The notes: generated from the letters alone by a model not told the origin. Positions 1 to 9,862 are shown, counted from the first letter of the stretch. The stretch: 64,000 bases of DNA from Methylobacterium sp. 2A (GCF_009806555.1 NZ_VUOK01000021.1:372001-436000); one strand, 5' to 3'. A program made the numbers and translations.

Positions 1-732
1 GTTCCAGCAGAGCGTCAGCGAGAAGATCCCGGCCGAGATCAGGCCCGGGAAGGCGAGCGGCAGGATGATCCTGATGAGGATCTGCCAGCGGCTGGCGCCG
101 TCCATCAGCGCGCATTCCTCGAGCTCGTAGGGAATCGTCTTGAAGTAGCCCATCAGGAGCCAGGTCGAGAACGGGATCAGGATCGTCGGATAGGCCAGGA
201 TCAGGGCGATCGGCGAGTCGAACAGTCCGTAGGCCTGCACGATCGTGGCGAGCGGGATGAACAGGATCGAGGGCGGCACGAGATAGGCCAGGAAGATCGC
301 CGCACCGACCCAGCCCGCACCCCGGTAGCGGACGCGGACGCAGGCATAGGCGGCGAGCACACTCGCGAACAGGGAGAGCACGGTGGCGGCGACCGACACG
401 TACATCGTGTTCCAGAGCCAGCGCGGATACTGCGTCTCGAACAGCAGCTTGTGGATGTGCTTGAATGTCGGATCCACGACCCAGAACGGGTTGAACCGCT
501 CCATGTCGATCAGCTGCTCGTCCGGTTTGATGGCGGTGAGCGCCATCCAGTAGAACGGAAACAGCAACACCACGAGGATGATCGCGAGCGGCAGGTAGGT
601 GGTCACGAGCCGCCGGGGCAGGCGCTCCAGATAGGCCATGCCCTCCGAATGGTCGGTGAGTCCCGGGGGCTCGGCCGCCATCACGGGCGTGCGCAGCGGA
701 TCGGCATGGGCGGGGGGTGCGGGGACGCTCAT
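1..732 (-). CDS. Carbohydrate ABC transporter permease, MalG-like (partial)
   Basis: Inner-membrane permease of a CUT1-family sugar importer. The first 244 residues are visible; the C-terminus lies outside the window. After a short cytosolic N-terminus there is a membrane segment (about residues 45-65), a long periplasmic loop, and a typical run of further membrane spans. The coupling-loop region reads EECALMDGASRWQILMRI, the EAA motif that docks on the ATPase, followed by LPLAFPGL. The ATG overlaps the stop of the upstream permease by four bases (ATGA), which indicates translational coupling. It is the last visible gene of a four-gene operon with its ATPase, binding protein and MalF-like partner. 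The sugar is not predictable from this sequence. Confidence 0.93.
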   Translation of the reverse strand, partial: MSVPAPPAHADPLRTPVMAAEPPGLTDHSEGMAYLERLPRRLVTTYLPLAIILVVLLFPFYWMALTAIKPDEQLIDMERFNPFWVVDPTFKHIHKLLFETQYPRWLWNTMYVSVAATVLSLFASVLAAYACVRVRYRGAGWVGAAIFLAYLVPPSILFIPLATIVQAYGLFDSPIALILAYPTILIPFSTWLLMGYFKTIPYELEECALMDGASRWQILIRIILPLAFPGLISAGIFSLTLCWN

Positions 733-1685
733 CGGTCGGACTCCCCGGCCTGCCAGGCCCGGCGCTGCAGGCCGAACCACGAGATGCCGATGGCGGCGAG
801 CAGGAACGGCACCATGGCGGTGGCGATGGCCGCCCCCTCCCCCAGCGTCCCCGAGAGGATGCCGCGCTGATACGACAGGGTCGCCATCAGATGCGTGGCG
901 TTCACCGGGCCGCCGCGGGTCATGGCCCAGATCAGCTGGAAGTCCGTGAAGGTGAACAGCACCGAGAAGGTCATCACCACGGCGATGATCGGCGTGAGCA
1001 AAGGCAGGGTGATCCGCCAGAAGATCTGCCAGTTCGAGGCGCCGTCGAGCGTCGCGGCCTCGTAGAGCGAGGGCGAGACCGTCTGCAGACCAGCGAGCAG
1101 CGTGATCGCGATGAACGGCACGCCGCGCCAGATATTGGCGAAGATCACGCAGGCGCGGGCGAGCGTCGGCTCACCGAGGAAATCGATATTGCCGTCGATG
1201 ATGCCGAGGTGGCGCAGCGACCACGAGATGATCGAGAACTGGCTGTCGAAGATCCACCAGAACGCGATGGCCGAGAGCACGGTCGGCACCACGAACGGGA
1301 TCAGCACAATCGACCGGATGATCGCCTTGCACGGCATGTTCTTGTTGAGCAGCAGGGCGAGGTAAAGCCCCACCCCAAATTTAATGATCGAGGCGACGGC
1401 CGTGTACAGGCAGGTGTTGAACACCGAGAGCCAGAACACGTCGTCGTCCCAGAGCCATTCGTAGTTCTCCAGGCCGATGAACATCCCGTCTCGGCCGATC
1501 CGCGCATTGGTGAAGGACAGCCAGATGCCCTTCAGCAGCGGATAGGCCAGGAACAGGCCGAGGATCAGTGCGGTCGGCAGCATGAACCAGAAGCCGGCCC
1601 AGCCGCGGCTCGCCCGCAGGCGCTGCCAGCCTGAACGGGTCCGGACCGCGACCGGGGCGGGCTGCGTCAGGGCCGTATGCGCCAT
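729..1685 (-). CDS. Sugar ABC transporter permease, MalF-like
   Basis: 318-residue inner-membrane permease, partner of the MalG-like protein encoded next. Six hydrophobic segments are visible, the first near residues 35-55 (FWFMLPTALILGLFLAYPLL). The EAA loop is present as LYEAATLDGASNWQIFWRI, followed by TLPLLTPI, as in CUT1 permeases. The chosen start (MAHTALTQ) gives the normal family length; the same frame stays open for 101 codons upstream, but that stretch runs through the end of the binding-protein gene and is not conserved-looking. The gene lies 23 bp after the binding-protein stop. Confidence 0.93.
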   Translation of the reverse strand: MAHTALTQPAPVAVRTRSGWQRLRASRGWAGFWFMLPTALILGLFLAYPLLKGIWLSFTNARIGRDGMFIGLENYEWLWDDDVFWLSVFNTCLYTAVASIIKFGVGLYLALLLNKNMPCKAIIRSIVLIPFVVPTVLSAIAFWWIFDSQFSIISWSLRHLGIIDGNIDFLGEPTLARACVIFANIWRGVPFIAITLLAGLQTVSPSLYEAATLDGASNWQIFWRITLPLLTPIIAVVMTFSVLFTFTDFQLIWAMTRGGPVNATHLMATLSYQRGILSGTLGEGAAIATAMVPFLLAAIGISWFGLQRRAWQAGESDR

Positions 1686-1708
1686 GCTGTCGCCTCTCGC
1701 GCCGGGGA

Positions 1709-3019
1709 TCAGGTGTTGCGGAAGATGCGCGTGGCGGCGCGCTCGGCGTTCTTGATCGCGCCCTTCACGTCCTCGCGGCCGGTGCAGTGGCTGGCGAACA
1801 TGTCGACCACCACGAAGTCGGCCAGGACGGCCGCGATGCGCTCGCTCACCGGCGCGAGGCCGCCCGCCGCCAGGGAGCGCCGTCCCGCCTCGGCGAAGAC
1901 CGCGTTCTTCGGGTCCGCCGTCCAGATCGGGTTCTTGGGATAGTTGGAGAGCGGCTCGCACAGGTAGCCCTGCGCCTGCTCCAGCCATGGATTGTAGTTC
2001 GACGCCTCCATCATGAAGGCGATGAACGCCTTGCAGGCATTGGGCGCCTTCGAATACTTGAAGGCCAGGATCGGGAAGGCGAGCTGGAACTCGGTCGGCT
2101 TGCCGACCGGGCCGACCGGCCAGACCGCGTGGTCCATGTCCTCGGCGAGCTTCGGGTTGTCCTTCTTGGCCGCGGCGTAGATCGAGATGCCGTTGTTGGT
2201 GAGATACAGGTCGCCGGCCAGGAACGCCTTGTTGTTGGAGCTATCGTTCCACGAGACGGTGCCGGGCACGAAGGTCTCGTAGAGAGCCTTCACGTATTCG
2301 AGCGCCTTGGCGGTCTCGGGCGAGTTGATCACGATCTTCTCGTTGGCGTCGACCAAATTGCCGCCATGCGCCCAGAGCGCCCAGTGGCACCACGTGTTGC
2401 CGTCGCCGGTGGCGTGGCCGAGGGCGAACCCGGCCGGGGTGTTGTTCTTCTTCATGCCGCGGCAGAGTTCGAGGAAGCCGGCGGTGTCGGTCGGGAATTT
2501 ATCGAAGCCGGCCTTCTTCATCGCCGAGATGCGATAGTTCGGATAGCCGCCGTTGAACGCGACGGGGATCGCGATCCACTTGCCCTTGACCTTGCCGTAG
2601 GCCTCCGCGGACGGGAACCAGGGACCGTATTTCTGGGCGAGGGAGGCGGCGACATCCTCCAGCGGCAGGCACTTGTCCGGGAAGAGCGCCGGGAACGAGA
2701 ACAGGCCCCAGACCATGTCGGGCCCCTGCCCCGTATTGGCGGCCACCGAGGCCTTGGGCTGGATGTCGTCGTAGGATTCGTTGCTGACCGTGATCTTCAC
2801 GCCGGTCGCCTGCGTGAAGCCATCGACCAGCTTCAGGAAGGCCTCGTCCTCGCTCGGGACGAAGCGCTTCCAGCGCAGCAGCGACAGGCTGGCTCCGGGC
2901 TCCGGCTTCCACGCGGCGTTCTGCGCCCAGGCCTTGGCGAAGCCCAAAAGGTCGCCGCCGGCGGCGAGGCCGGCTGCAGCCGCGCCGGCGAGGAGGGAGC
3001 GGCGATCGAGACCTTGCAT
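1709..3019 (-). CDS. Extracellular solute-binding protein, family 1 (sugar ABC importer)
   Basis: 436-residue periplasmic substrate-binding protein of the CUT1 importer. The N-terminus MQGLDRRSLLAGAAAAG carries a twin-arginine motif (R6-R7) and an Ala-rich hydrophobic core ending in AWAQ, so export by the Tat pathway is likely. The body has family features: LLRWKRFVPSEDEAFLKL near the mature start, GQGPDMVWG in the first lobe and NNGISIYAAA in the second. It sits between the ATPase gene and two permease genes on the same strand. The ligand is unknown; sugars, sugar alcohols or glycerol phosphate are all possible for this class. Confidence 0.93.
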   Translation of the reverse strand: MQGLDRRSLLAGAAAAGLAAGGDLLGFAKAWAQNAAWKPEPGASLSLLRWKRFVPSEDEAFLKLVDGFTQATGVKITVSNESYDDIQPKASVAANTGQGPDMVWGLFSFPALFPDKCLPLEDVAASLAQKYGPWFPSAEAYGKVKGKWIAIPVAFNGGYPNYRISAMKKAGFDKFPTDTAGFLELCRGMKKNNTPAGFALGHATGDGNTWCHWALWAHGGNLVDANEKIVINSPETAKALEYVKALYETFVPGTVSWNDSSNNKAFLAGDLYLTNNGISIYAAAKKDNPKLAEDMDHAVWPVGPVGKPTEFQLAFPILAFKYSKAPNACKAFIAFMMEASNYNPWLEQAQGYLCEPLSNYPKNPIWTADPKNAVFAEAGRRSLAAGGLAPVSERIAAVLADFVVVDMFASHCTGREDVKGAIKNAERAATRIFRNT

Positions 3020-3094
3020 GGGTGGCTTCTCCCTGGATGTTTTTTGTCAGATGACCGGTCTGCCGTCCCGTCTTTGGAGTGTCCGCCGGCCGGC

Positions 3095-4156
3095 TCAGGT
3101 CGCCAGACGGCGACCGGTCGCCGCGTCGAACAGGTGCACGCGGTTCGGGCGCAGGGAGATCGTCTCCCCCGGCCGCTCGGCCACGCGTTCCCGCAGCACG
3201 CAGGTGAGGTCCTGACCGATGGCGCGCACCGCCAGCATGGTCTCGGAACCGGTGGGCTCGACGACCACGACCTCGGCGGCGAGCCCATCCGGAGCGAGGT
3301 CGAAATGTTCGGGCCGGATCCCGAGGATCAGCGGCTTCCCGGCGGCGCCGGCCGGCGCATCGGTGAGGGGAATGGTCAGGCCGGTATCGGTGACGAAGGT
3401 CAGGCGGCCGTTCGCCCGGATCGTGCCGGACAGGAAATTCATGGCCGGCGAGCCGATGAAGCCGGCGACGAACAGGTTGTCGGGCCGGTCGTAGAGGTCG
3501 AGCGGCGGGCCGATCTGCTCGACGACGCCGTCATGCATCACGACGATCCGGTCGGCCATGGTCATGGCCTCGATCTGATCGTGGGTGACGTAGATCGTCG
3601 TGGTCTTCAGGCGCTGATGCAGTTCCTTGATCTCGGTGCGCATCGCGACGCGCAGCTTCGCGTCCAGATTCGAGAGCGGCTCGTCGAACAGGAAGACCTG
3701 CGGATCGCGCACGATCGCCCGCCCCATCGCGACGCGCTGGCGCTGCCCGCCGGAGAGCTGGCGGGGATAGCGGTCGAGGAGATGCGTCAGCCCGAGGATC
3801 TGCGCCGCCCGGTTGACGCGCAGGTCGATCTCGGCGGCCGGCGCCTTCCGGATGCGCATCGAGAACGCCATGTTCTCGCGCACCGTGAGATGCGGATAGA
3901 GCGCATAATTCTGGAACACCATCGCGATGTCCCGCTCCTTGGGCGGCACATCGTTCACGACCCGCTCGCCGATACGGATCTCGCCCCCGGAAATGTTCTC
4001 CAGCCCGGCGATCATCCGCAGGAGGGTTGATTTCCCGCAGCCCGACGGCCCGACCAGGATCACGAACTCACCGTCCCGGATGTCCACGGAGACACCGTGC
4101 AGGACGTTCGTCGATCCGAAAGCCTTGCGAACCTCGCGGATTCCCACCGAGGCCAT
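3095..4156 (-). CDS. Sugar ABC transporter ATP-binding protein, MalK/UgpC type
   Basis: 353-residue ATPase that energises the importer encoded downstream. Walker [10 protein letters not shown] is at residues 36-44, the signature LSGGQ at 134-138, Walker B FLFDEP follows, and the switch histidine lies in [16 protein letters not shown]. The C-terminal third is a TOBE regulatory domain, typical of MalK/UgpC proteins serving CUT1 importers. First gene of the operon, so its promoter should lie in the gap to its right. The substrate cannot be read from the ATPase. Confidence 0.94.
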   Translation of the reverse strand: MASVGIREVRKAFGSTNVLHGVSVDIRDGEFVILVGPSGCGKSTLLRMIAGLENISGGEIRIGERVVNDVPPKERDIAMVFQNYALYPHLTVRENMAFSMRIRKAPAAEIDLRVNRAAQILGLTHLLDRYPRQLSGGQRQRVAMGRAIVRDPQVFLFDEPLSNLDAKLRVAMRTEIKELHQRLKTTTIYVTHDQIEAMTMADRIVVMHDGVVEQIGPPLDLYDRPDNLFVAGFIGSPAMNFLSGTIRANGRLTFVTDTGLTIPLTDAPAGAAGKPLILGIRPEHFDLAPDGLAAEVVVVEPTGSETMLAVRAIGQDLTCVLRERVAERPGETISLRPNRVHLFDAATGRRLAT

Positions 4157-4473
4157 GCTTCCTCCCGATCAAGGCCGCTCTGTCGGCGGCTCTGTGAATA
4201 CAGTACACGGGAGCGTGAGCGGGAAAGCAAGGCGTCACCTTCGCGATCCTGCAGGATATTCCGGTTCTGTCATTGTGCCGGGCAGGATCTGGCGACGAGC
4301 TTGGCCCTCGTGAAACACCGCGCAAGCCCCGCACGATGCCGGAATGCGAAAGCCTGCGCCGCCCCGCCCGGCAACCGCACGATGATCCCAAGCCTAATGG
4401 GTGAGTCCGCAAGCCCGCACGGGAGAAGGGACTTGCGCCCGATTCCAGGGCCACAAAAAGCTGGCAAAGCCGC
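4157..4473. other. Gene-free stretch upstream of the sugar ABC operon
   Basis: About 320 bp between the start of the sugar ABC ATPase gene and the end of the small unknown gene to the right. It must hold the operon promoter. Short open frames here have no recognisable similarity and no good ribosome-binding site. I see no convincing operator, terminator or repeat. Confidence 0.5.
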
Positions 4474-4827
4474 TCAGGCGCGGCGCTGCGACCCGCCCAG
4501 CGAGATCCGGCTCGCCCCGGCCCGCGTCCCGTGGCTCGGCGGCGCGTAGGGGCGCCGGGACAGATCGTACAGCGCGGAGCCGACAACGCCGGCGGCCCGG
4601 CGCAGGGTCGGCCCGTCGCAGGTCGCCGCCACCCGGACGCCGGCCTCGTGCGTGTGGCTGCGGCCGTAGAGCCACACCGCGAGCCGCGCCCGGGTCGCCT
4701 CCGGGATCCCGTCGAGCAGGAATGCCGTGCTCTCCGGGTCCGCCTTGATCAGACGGCCGACGGTCTCCGGTGGGACCGGGCAATCGAGCGCGGGATCGTC
4801 GATGCTGAGGGGACGGACCTTGTTCAT
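4474..4827 (-). CDS. Hypothetical protein
   Basis: 117-residue soluble protein of unknown function. It has no signal peptide or membrane segment. The N-terminal half is acidic and helical (ESTAFLLDGIPEATRARLAVWLYGRS), and the C-terminus is basic and rich in Arg, Ser and Gly. Codon use matches its neighbours. It lies about 90 bp after the livM stop on the same strand, but the gap suggests independent transcription. I do not recognise the family; it looks like a lineage-specific small protein. Confidence 0.6.
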   Translation of the reverse strand: MNKVRPLSIDDPALDCPVPPETVGRLIKADPESTAFLLDGIPEATRARLAVWLYGRSHTHEAGVRVAATCDGPTLRRAAGVVGSALYDLSRRPYAPPSHGTRAGASRISLGGSQRRA

Positions 4828-4918
4828 GGCAGACCTGACTGCTTTGCAGCGTCAGGTTGAGCGGACTTGGTTAACGAAAACTCACCAGATCAATAATCGC
4901 CCCCGTCGCGCGCCGGAT

Positions 4919-5905
4919 TCAGAGCGGCCGGCGCACCAGCCGGGCGATCAAACCGACGATCCCCTCCCGGAACAGCAGCACGCACAGCACGAAGACACAG
5001 CCCTGGATGATCGTCACCCAGGCGCCGAACTGGGCGAGGTAGGTCTCCATGGTGACGATCACCAGCGCGCCGACGATCGGCCCGAACACGGTGCCCATGC
5101 CGCCGACCAGCGTCATCAGCACCACCTCGCCCGACATCGACCAGTGGACGTCGGTCAGCGAGGCGAGCTGGAACACGATCGCCTTGGTGGATCCGGCGAG
5201 CCCGGCCAGCGTCGCCGAGAGCACGAACACCGCGAGCTTGTACTGGCTCGCCCGGTAGCCGAGCGAGATCGCCCGCGGCTCGTTGTCCCGGATCGCCTTC
5301 AGCACCTGCCCGAAGGGCGAGTGGACGATGCGGTAGATCAGCAGAATTCCGGCCATGAAGATCACGCAGACGAGGCCGTACATGGCCCGGTCGTCGGCGA
5401 GGCTGATCGCGCCGAACAGATTGCCGCGGGGCACCGCCTGGATCCCGTCCTCGCCGCCGGTGAACTTCGCCTGCAGCGAGAAGAAGAACGCCATCTGGGC
5501 GAGCGCCAGGGTGATCATCGAGAAGTAGATGCCCTGCCGGCGGATCGCCAGCGCGCCGAAGACCAGCCCCAGCACAGCTGCCGTCGCGGTGCCGGAGAGG
5601 ATCGCGAGTTCGGGCGTGAAGCCGAGGCTCTTGGCCGTGTAGGCGCAGAGGTAGCTCGCCATGCCGAAATAGGCGGCGTGGCCGAAGGAGAGCAGCCCGC
5701 CGTAGCCGAGCAGCAAGTTGAAGGCGAGCGCGAACAGCGCGAAGCACAAAACCTTCATCAGGTAGACGGGGTAGAGCACCAGCGGCGCCACGATCAGCAG
5801 CACGGCGATGCCGACGAAGATCAGGCGGTGGAGCGCCTTGTCGTCCCGGCGCGTCGGCAAGGCTGCGGCGATCGGGGCGGAATCGATGGCGGCGGTGTCG
5901 GCCAT
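4919..5905 (-). CDS. livM: Branched-chain amino acid-type ABC transporter permease LivM
   Basis: 328-residue inner-membrane permease of the HAAT family. About eight to ten hydrophobic segments are visible. The LivM-specific region is present: LLLGYGGLLSFGHAAYFGMASYL in the N-terminal half, and GGMGTVFGPIVGALVI near the C-terminus. It is the last gene of a five-gene operon ordered livG-livF-binding protein-livH-livM, with 21 bp to livH. HAAT importers move branched-chain amino acids, but also urea, amides or aromatic acids, so the substrate is open. Confidence 0.93.
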   Translation of the reverse strand: MADTAAIDSAPIAAALPTRRDDKALHRLIFVGIAVLLIVAPLVLYPVYLMKVLCFALFALAFNLLLGYGGLLSFGHAAYFGMASYLCAYTAKSLGFTPELAILSGTATAAVLGLVFGALAIRRQGIYFSMITLALAQMAFFFSLQAKFTGGEDGIQAVPRGNLFGAISLADDRAMYGLVCVIFMAGILLIYRIVHSPFGQVLKAIRDNEPRAISLGYRASQYKLAVFVLSATLAGLAGSTKAIVFQLASLTDVHWSMSGEVVLMTLVGGMGTVFGPIVGALVIVTMETYLAQFGAWVTIIQGCVFVLCVLLFREGIVGLIARLVRRPL

Positions 5906-5926
5906 TTGTGTCGAGCCTCTTCGCGG

Positions 5927-6814
5927 TCAGGCCGTGCGCCCGAACAGGCCGGCGGGTTTGACGAGCAGCACCAGCACCATGATCACGAAGATCACGGTCG
6001 CGGACGCCTCCGGATAGAACACCTTGGTCAGCCCCTCGACGAGGCCGAGGGTGAAGCCCGTGATCACCGAGCCGATGATCGAGCCCATGCCGCCGATCAC
6101 CACCACGGCGAAGACCACGATGATGATGTCGGCGCCCATATTGGGGTTGACCGAGTAGATCGGGGCGGCGAGCACGCCGGCGAAGCCCGCCAGCGCGACG
6201 CCGAACCCGTAGGTCAGCGTCAGGAACAGCGGCACGTTCACGCCGAAGGCCTGGACCAGCGTCGGGTTCTCGGTGGCGGCGCGCAGATACGCGCCGAGCT
6301 TGGTCTTCTCGATCACGAGCCAGGTGGCGATGCACACAGTCAGCGAGGCGACCACCACCCAGGCCCGGTAGTTCGGCAGGAACATGAACGGCAGGCGCTG
6401 CCCGCCCGACAATTCGGCCGGGATCGCGTAGGGGAGCCCCGAGACGCCGTACTGGTTGCGGAACAGGCCCTGGATGATCAGCGCCAGACCGAAGGTCAGG
6501 AGCAGGCCGTAGAGATGGTCGAGCTTGTAGAGCCGCGCGATCAGCACCCGCTCCAGCACGATGCCGAAGGCGCCGACCACGAGCGGTGCCAGCCCCAGCG
6601 CCCACCAATAGCCGAGGCCGACATAGGTGAGCAGCATCCAGGCCACGAAGGCGCCCATCATGTAGAGCGCGCCGTGAGCGAAGTTGATGATGTTGAGCAG
6701 CCCGAAGATGATCGCGAGCCCGAGCGACAGGATCGCGTAGAACGAACCGTTGATCAGGCCGAGCAGCAATTGCCCGAACAGGGCCTGCGTCGGCACTCCG
6801 AAGATCGTGGTCAT
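5927..6814 (-). CDS. livH: Branched-chain amino acid-type ABC transporter permease LivH
   Basis: 295-residue inner-membrane permease, partner of LivM. Family motifs include LGLAIIFGLLNIINFAHGALYMMGA near the N-terminus and GGMGSIIGSVITGFTLGLVEGL near the C-terminus, with about eight membrane segments. It lies 28 bp after the binding-protein gene and 21 bp before livM, all on the same strand. Length is normal for LivH. Confidence 0.93.
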   Translation of the reverse strand: MTTIFGVPTQALFGQLLLGLINGSFYAILSLGLAIIFGLLNIINFAHGALYMMGAFVAWMLLTYVGLGYWWALGLAPLVVGAFGIVLERVLIARLYKLDHLYGLLLTFGLALIIQGLFRNQYGVSGLPYAIPAELSGGQRLPFMFLPNYRAWVVVASLTVCIATWLVIEKTKLGAYLRAATENPTLVQAFGVNVPLFLTLTYGFGVALAGFAGVLAAPIYSVNPNMGADIIIVVFAVVVIGGMGSIIGSVITGFTLGLVEGLTKVFYPEASATVIFVIMVLVLLVKPAGLFGRTA

Positions 6815-6842
6815 GGCCGGTCTCCGCGCCCCGATCGCCCCA

Positions 6843-8072
6843 TCAGCCCTTCACGAGCGGGCAATTGCCCTCGTTGAGCGGGCGGAAGACCTGATCGCCC
6901 GGGATCGTCTCGAGCGTCTTGTAGAGGTCCCACTCGCCCTTCGACTCGGCGGGCTTCTTGACCTCGAACAGGTACATGTCGTGGATCTTGCGCCCGTCCG
7001 CGCGGATCGTGCCCTTGCCGAACAGCGGGTCGTCGGTCGGCATCGCCTTCATCTTGGCGACGGTCGCGGCGCCGTCGGCGGTCGATTTCAATTCGGCCAC
7101 GGCCTTCAGATAGTGCAGCACGTCCGAGTACACGCCCGCATGGTTGGCGGTGGGCTTCGAGCCGTTCTTCATCTGCTTGGCGAAGCGGTCCGAGAAGGCA
7201 CGGGTCTGGTCGTTCAGGTCCCAGTAGAACGGCTCGGTCAGCACCAGCCCCTGCGCGACCTTGGTGCCGAGCGAGTGCACGTCCGAGGAGAAGACGAGGA
7301 GACCGGCGAGCGCCTGTCCGCCCTCGGTGATGCCGAATTCACCCGCCTGCTTGATCGAGTTGATCGTGTCGGTCCCAGCGTTGGCGAGGCCGATCACCTT
7401 GGCGCCCGATCCTTGAGCCTGCAGTAGGAAAGACGAGAAGTCCGAGGTCGGGAACGGGGTCTTCACCGCGCCCACGACCTTGCCGCCGTTCCTGGTGATG
7501 ACCGCGCTGGTGTCGCGCTGGAGCGTCTGGCCGAACACGTAATCGGCGGTCAGGAAGAACCACGTATTGCCGCCGCGCTTGACCATGGCGCCGCCGGTGC
7601 CGTTGGCGAGCGCCACCGTGTCGTAGACCCAGTGGATGGTGTTGGGTGTGCATTGCGGTCCGGTGAGGTCGGCCGTGCCGGCGCCGGTATCGATGAAGAC
7701 CTTGTTCTTCTCCTTGGTGACCTGGCTGATGGCGAGCGCCACCGAGGAGGTCACCCCGTCGGTGATCATGTCGACATTGTCGCGGTCGTACCATTGCCGG
7801 GCGATGGCCGCGCCGACATCCGGCTTGTTCTGGTGGTCCGCCGAGACGATCTCGACCTTCAGCCCGTGCTGCTCGGGCTTGAAATCCTCGACCGCGAGCT
7901 TGGCGGCCACCACCGAGCCCTCGCCGCTGATATCGGAATAGGCGCCCGAGCGGTCGCCCAGAATGCCGATCTTCACGTTGGTCTGCGCCGCAGCGGTGCC
8001 CATCATGAGGGCACCGGCAAGGGCGGCGAGAGTCACGGGCCGGGCGATACGTCCGAACATGCGCGTTTCCAT
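6843..8072 (-). CDS. livK: Branched-chain amino acid-type ABC transporter substrate-binding protein
   Basis: Periplasmic binding protein, up to 409 residues, with a Sec signal peptide (TLAALAGALMMGTAAAQ) and a type I periplasmic-binding fold: KIGILGDRSGAYSDISG opens the mature protein, and FFLTADYVFGQTLQRD, VIGLANAGTDTINSIKQA and PTANHAGVYSDVLHYLKA follow. A second start four codons in (position 8060) has a better GGA-rich ribosome-binding site and is equally possible. It lies between livF and livH. The ligand is not predictable; many relatives bind amino acids, amides or aromatic acids. Confidence 0.92.
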   Translation of the reverse strand: METRMFGRIARPVTLAALAGALMMGTAAAQTNVKIGILGDRSGAYSDISGEGSVVAAKLAVEDFKPEQHGLKVEIVSADHQNKPDVGAAIARQWYDRDNVDMITDGVTSSVALAISQVTKEKNKVFIDTGAGTADLTGPQCTPNTIHWVYDTVALANGTGGAMVKRGGNTWFFLTADYVFGQTLQRDTSAVITRNGGKVVGAVKTPFPTSDFSSFLLQAQGSGAKVIGLANAGTDTINSIKQAGEFGITEGGQALAGLLVFSSDVHSLGTKVAQGLVLTEPFYWDLNDQTRAFSDRFAKQMKNGSKPTANHAGVYSDVLHYLKAVAELKSTADGAATVAKMKAMPTDDPLFGKGTIRADGRKIHDMYLFEVKKPAESKGEWDLYKTLETIPGDQVFRPLNEGNCPLVKG

Positions 8073-8153
8073 CCACTATCGGCGCGACGGTCTTCCGCCG
8101 GCCGGACCCCAGGACGCCGATTCTGGCGTTTGAACAGTATTCTTGGACAGCCT

Positions 8154-8897
8154 TCAGACGCCGAGATAGGCGTGCAGCTTGTCGATATTGGCGTCAAGCT
8201 CGGCATTGGGGATCATGTCGACCACCCGTCCCTGCTCGATCACGAAATGCCGGTCCGCCAGGGTCTGGGCGAAGCGGAAATTCTGTTCCACCAGGATGAT
8301 GGTGTAACCTTTAGCCTTCAACTGCTGGATGGTCCGGCCGATCTGCTGGACGATCACCGGCGCCAGACCCTCCGTCGGCTCGTCGAGCAGGATCAGCTTG
8401 GCGCCGGTGCGCAGGATGCGGCCGATCGCCAGCATCTGCTGTTCGCCGCCCGAGAGCTTGGTGCCCTGGCTGCCGGCGCGTTCCTTGAGGTTCGGGAACA
8501 GCGTGTGGATCTCGGCCACCGACATGCCGCCGGGCTTGACCCGCGGCGGCAGCATCAGATTCTCGTGGACCGTGAGGCTCGCGAAGATGCCGCGCTCCTC
8601 CGGGACGTAGCCGATGCCGAGCCGGGCGATGCTGCGCGAGGCCATGCGGATCGTCTCGACGCCGTCATAGACGATCGAGCCCGCGCGCTTGCCCAGGATG
8701 CCGATGATCGCCCGGAGCGTCGTGGTCTTGCCGGCGCCGTTGCGGCCGAGCAGCGTGATCACCTCGCCGGTCCGGACATCGATATCGATGCCGTGCAGCA
8801 CGTGGCTCTCGCCGTACCAGCCCTCCAGGCCGCGGACGGTGAGGAGCGCGCCGGTCGCGGCAGCGGGCGTGGGTGTCTTCAGCGCGGCCTCAGGCAT
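8154..8897 (-). CDS. livF: Branched-chain amino acid-type ABC transporter ATPase LivF
   Basis: 247-residue ATPase subunit. Walker A GRNGAGKT is at residues 51-58, the signature KLSGGEQQMLAIGR lies at mid-protein, and Walker B is KLILLDEPTEGLAP. The GYVPEERGIFASLTVHENL stretch is characteristic of LivF rather than LivG. The start overlaps the end of livG by eight bases. An 81-bp gap to the binding-protein gene contains a small hairpin (CGCC/GGCG) that might trim expression of the two halves of the operon. Confidence 0.93.
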   Translation of the reverse strand: MPEAALKTPTPAAATGALLTVRGLEGWYGESHVLHGIDIDVRTGEVITLLGRNGAGKTTTLRAIIGILGKRAGSIVYDGVETIRMASRSIARLGIGYVPEERGIFASLTVHENLMLPPRVKPGGMSVAEIHTLFPNLKERAGSQGTKLSGGEQQMLAIGRILRTGAKLILLDEPTEGLAPVIVQQIGRTIQQLKAKGYTIILVEQNFRFAQTLADRHFVIEQGRVVDMIPNAELDANIDKLHAYLGV

Positions 8898-9648
8898 GTC
8901 CCGCCCCGATATAGGCTTCGACCACGCGCGGATCCTTGGACACGGTGGCGTAATCGCCCTCGGCCAGCACCTGCCCGCGGGCCAGAACGGTGATGCGGTC
9001 CGACAGGGACGCGACCACCGACAGGTTGTGCTCGACCATCAGGATGGTCCGATCCCGGGAGACCCGGCGGATCAGGGCGGCGGTGCGGTCGACGTCCTCA
9101 TGGCCCATACCGGCCATCGGCTCGTCGAGGAGCAGCATCTCGGGATCGAGGGCGAGCGTGGTGGCGATCTCCAGCGCGCGCTTGCGGCCATAGGACAGTT
9201 CCACCGCCGGCACGTCGGCGAATTCGGTGAGGCCGACATCCTCGACCAGCGCCAGCGCCTCGCCGTTCAGCGCCCGCAGCACCCGCTCGGGACGCCAGAA
9301 GTCGAAGGAATCGCCGCGCCGCCGCCGTTGCAGGGCGATGCGGACATTCTCCATGACGGTCAGGTGCGGGAACACCGCCGAGATCTGGAAGGAGCGTACG
9401 AGGCCGAGCCGGGCGACATCGGCCGCCCTCAGACCGGTGATGTCGCGATCCTTGTAGCGGATCGTGCCCGCGGTCGGGATCAGGAACTTGGTCAGCAGGT
9501 TGAAGCAGGTGGTCTTGCCGGCCCCATTGGGACCGATGAGCGCGTGGATCGTCCCGCGCTCGACCTGTAGCGCCACGCCGTTCACGGCGCGAAATCCGCG
9601 GAATTCCATCGTCAGGCCGTCGGTCGCCAGGATCACGTCCCGTGCCAA
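8890..9648 (-). CDS. livG: Branched-chain amino acid-type ABC transporter ATPase LivG (TTG start)
   Basis: 252-residue ATPase. Walker A GPNGAGKTT is at residues 39-47, the signature is VELSYGRKRALEIATTLA and Walker B is MLLLDEPMAGMGHED. LivG-specific positions (RTFQ-like VRSFQISAVFPHLTVMENV) are present. The start is assigned to TTG at 9648 because GGAGGA lies six bases upstream and because homologous sequence begins there. The frame stays open further upstream to an ATG at 9864, but that extension overlaps the divergent dgoK leader and looks non-coding. First gene of the liv operon; the promoter lies between here and dgoK. Confidence 0.88.
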   Translation of the reverse strand: MARDVILATDGLTMEFRGFRAVNGVALQVERGTIHALIGPNGAGKTTCFNLLTKFLIPTAGTIRYKDRDITGLRAADVARLGLVRSFQISAVFPHLTVMENVRIALQRRRRGDSFDFWRPERVLRALNGEALALVEDVGLTEFADVPAVELSYGRKRALEIATTLALDPEMLLLDEPMAGMGHEDVDRTAALIRRVSRDRTILMVEHNLSVVASLSDRITVLARGQVLAEGDYATVSKDPRVVEAYIGAGHA

Positions 9649-9862
9649 GCACTGTCCTCCCAAGTTCCGATTCTTGTTTTGAATCTTGCGACCATATCGC
9701 CGAACTGCACCGGATCCGTCCATCGCAAACGCGCGGTGCGGCGCGACAATCCCCGGCTGGTATATCGGCGTCGTCCATCCGGTCCGGGCGGGTCGAAGCT
9801 TGACCATCCCGGCCAAGCCCATTAACTCAGACAAATTGCACGCGGGCTCGGGGGTAGAGGGC

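Noticed and set aside
4270-4467. 65-codon minus-strand frame upstream of the sugar ABC operon
   Set aside because: Composition is that of random GC-rich DNA, with no ribosome-binding site or recognisable domain.
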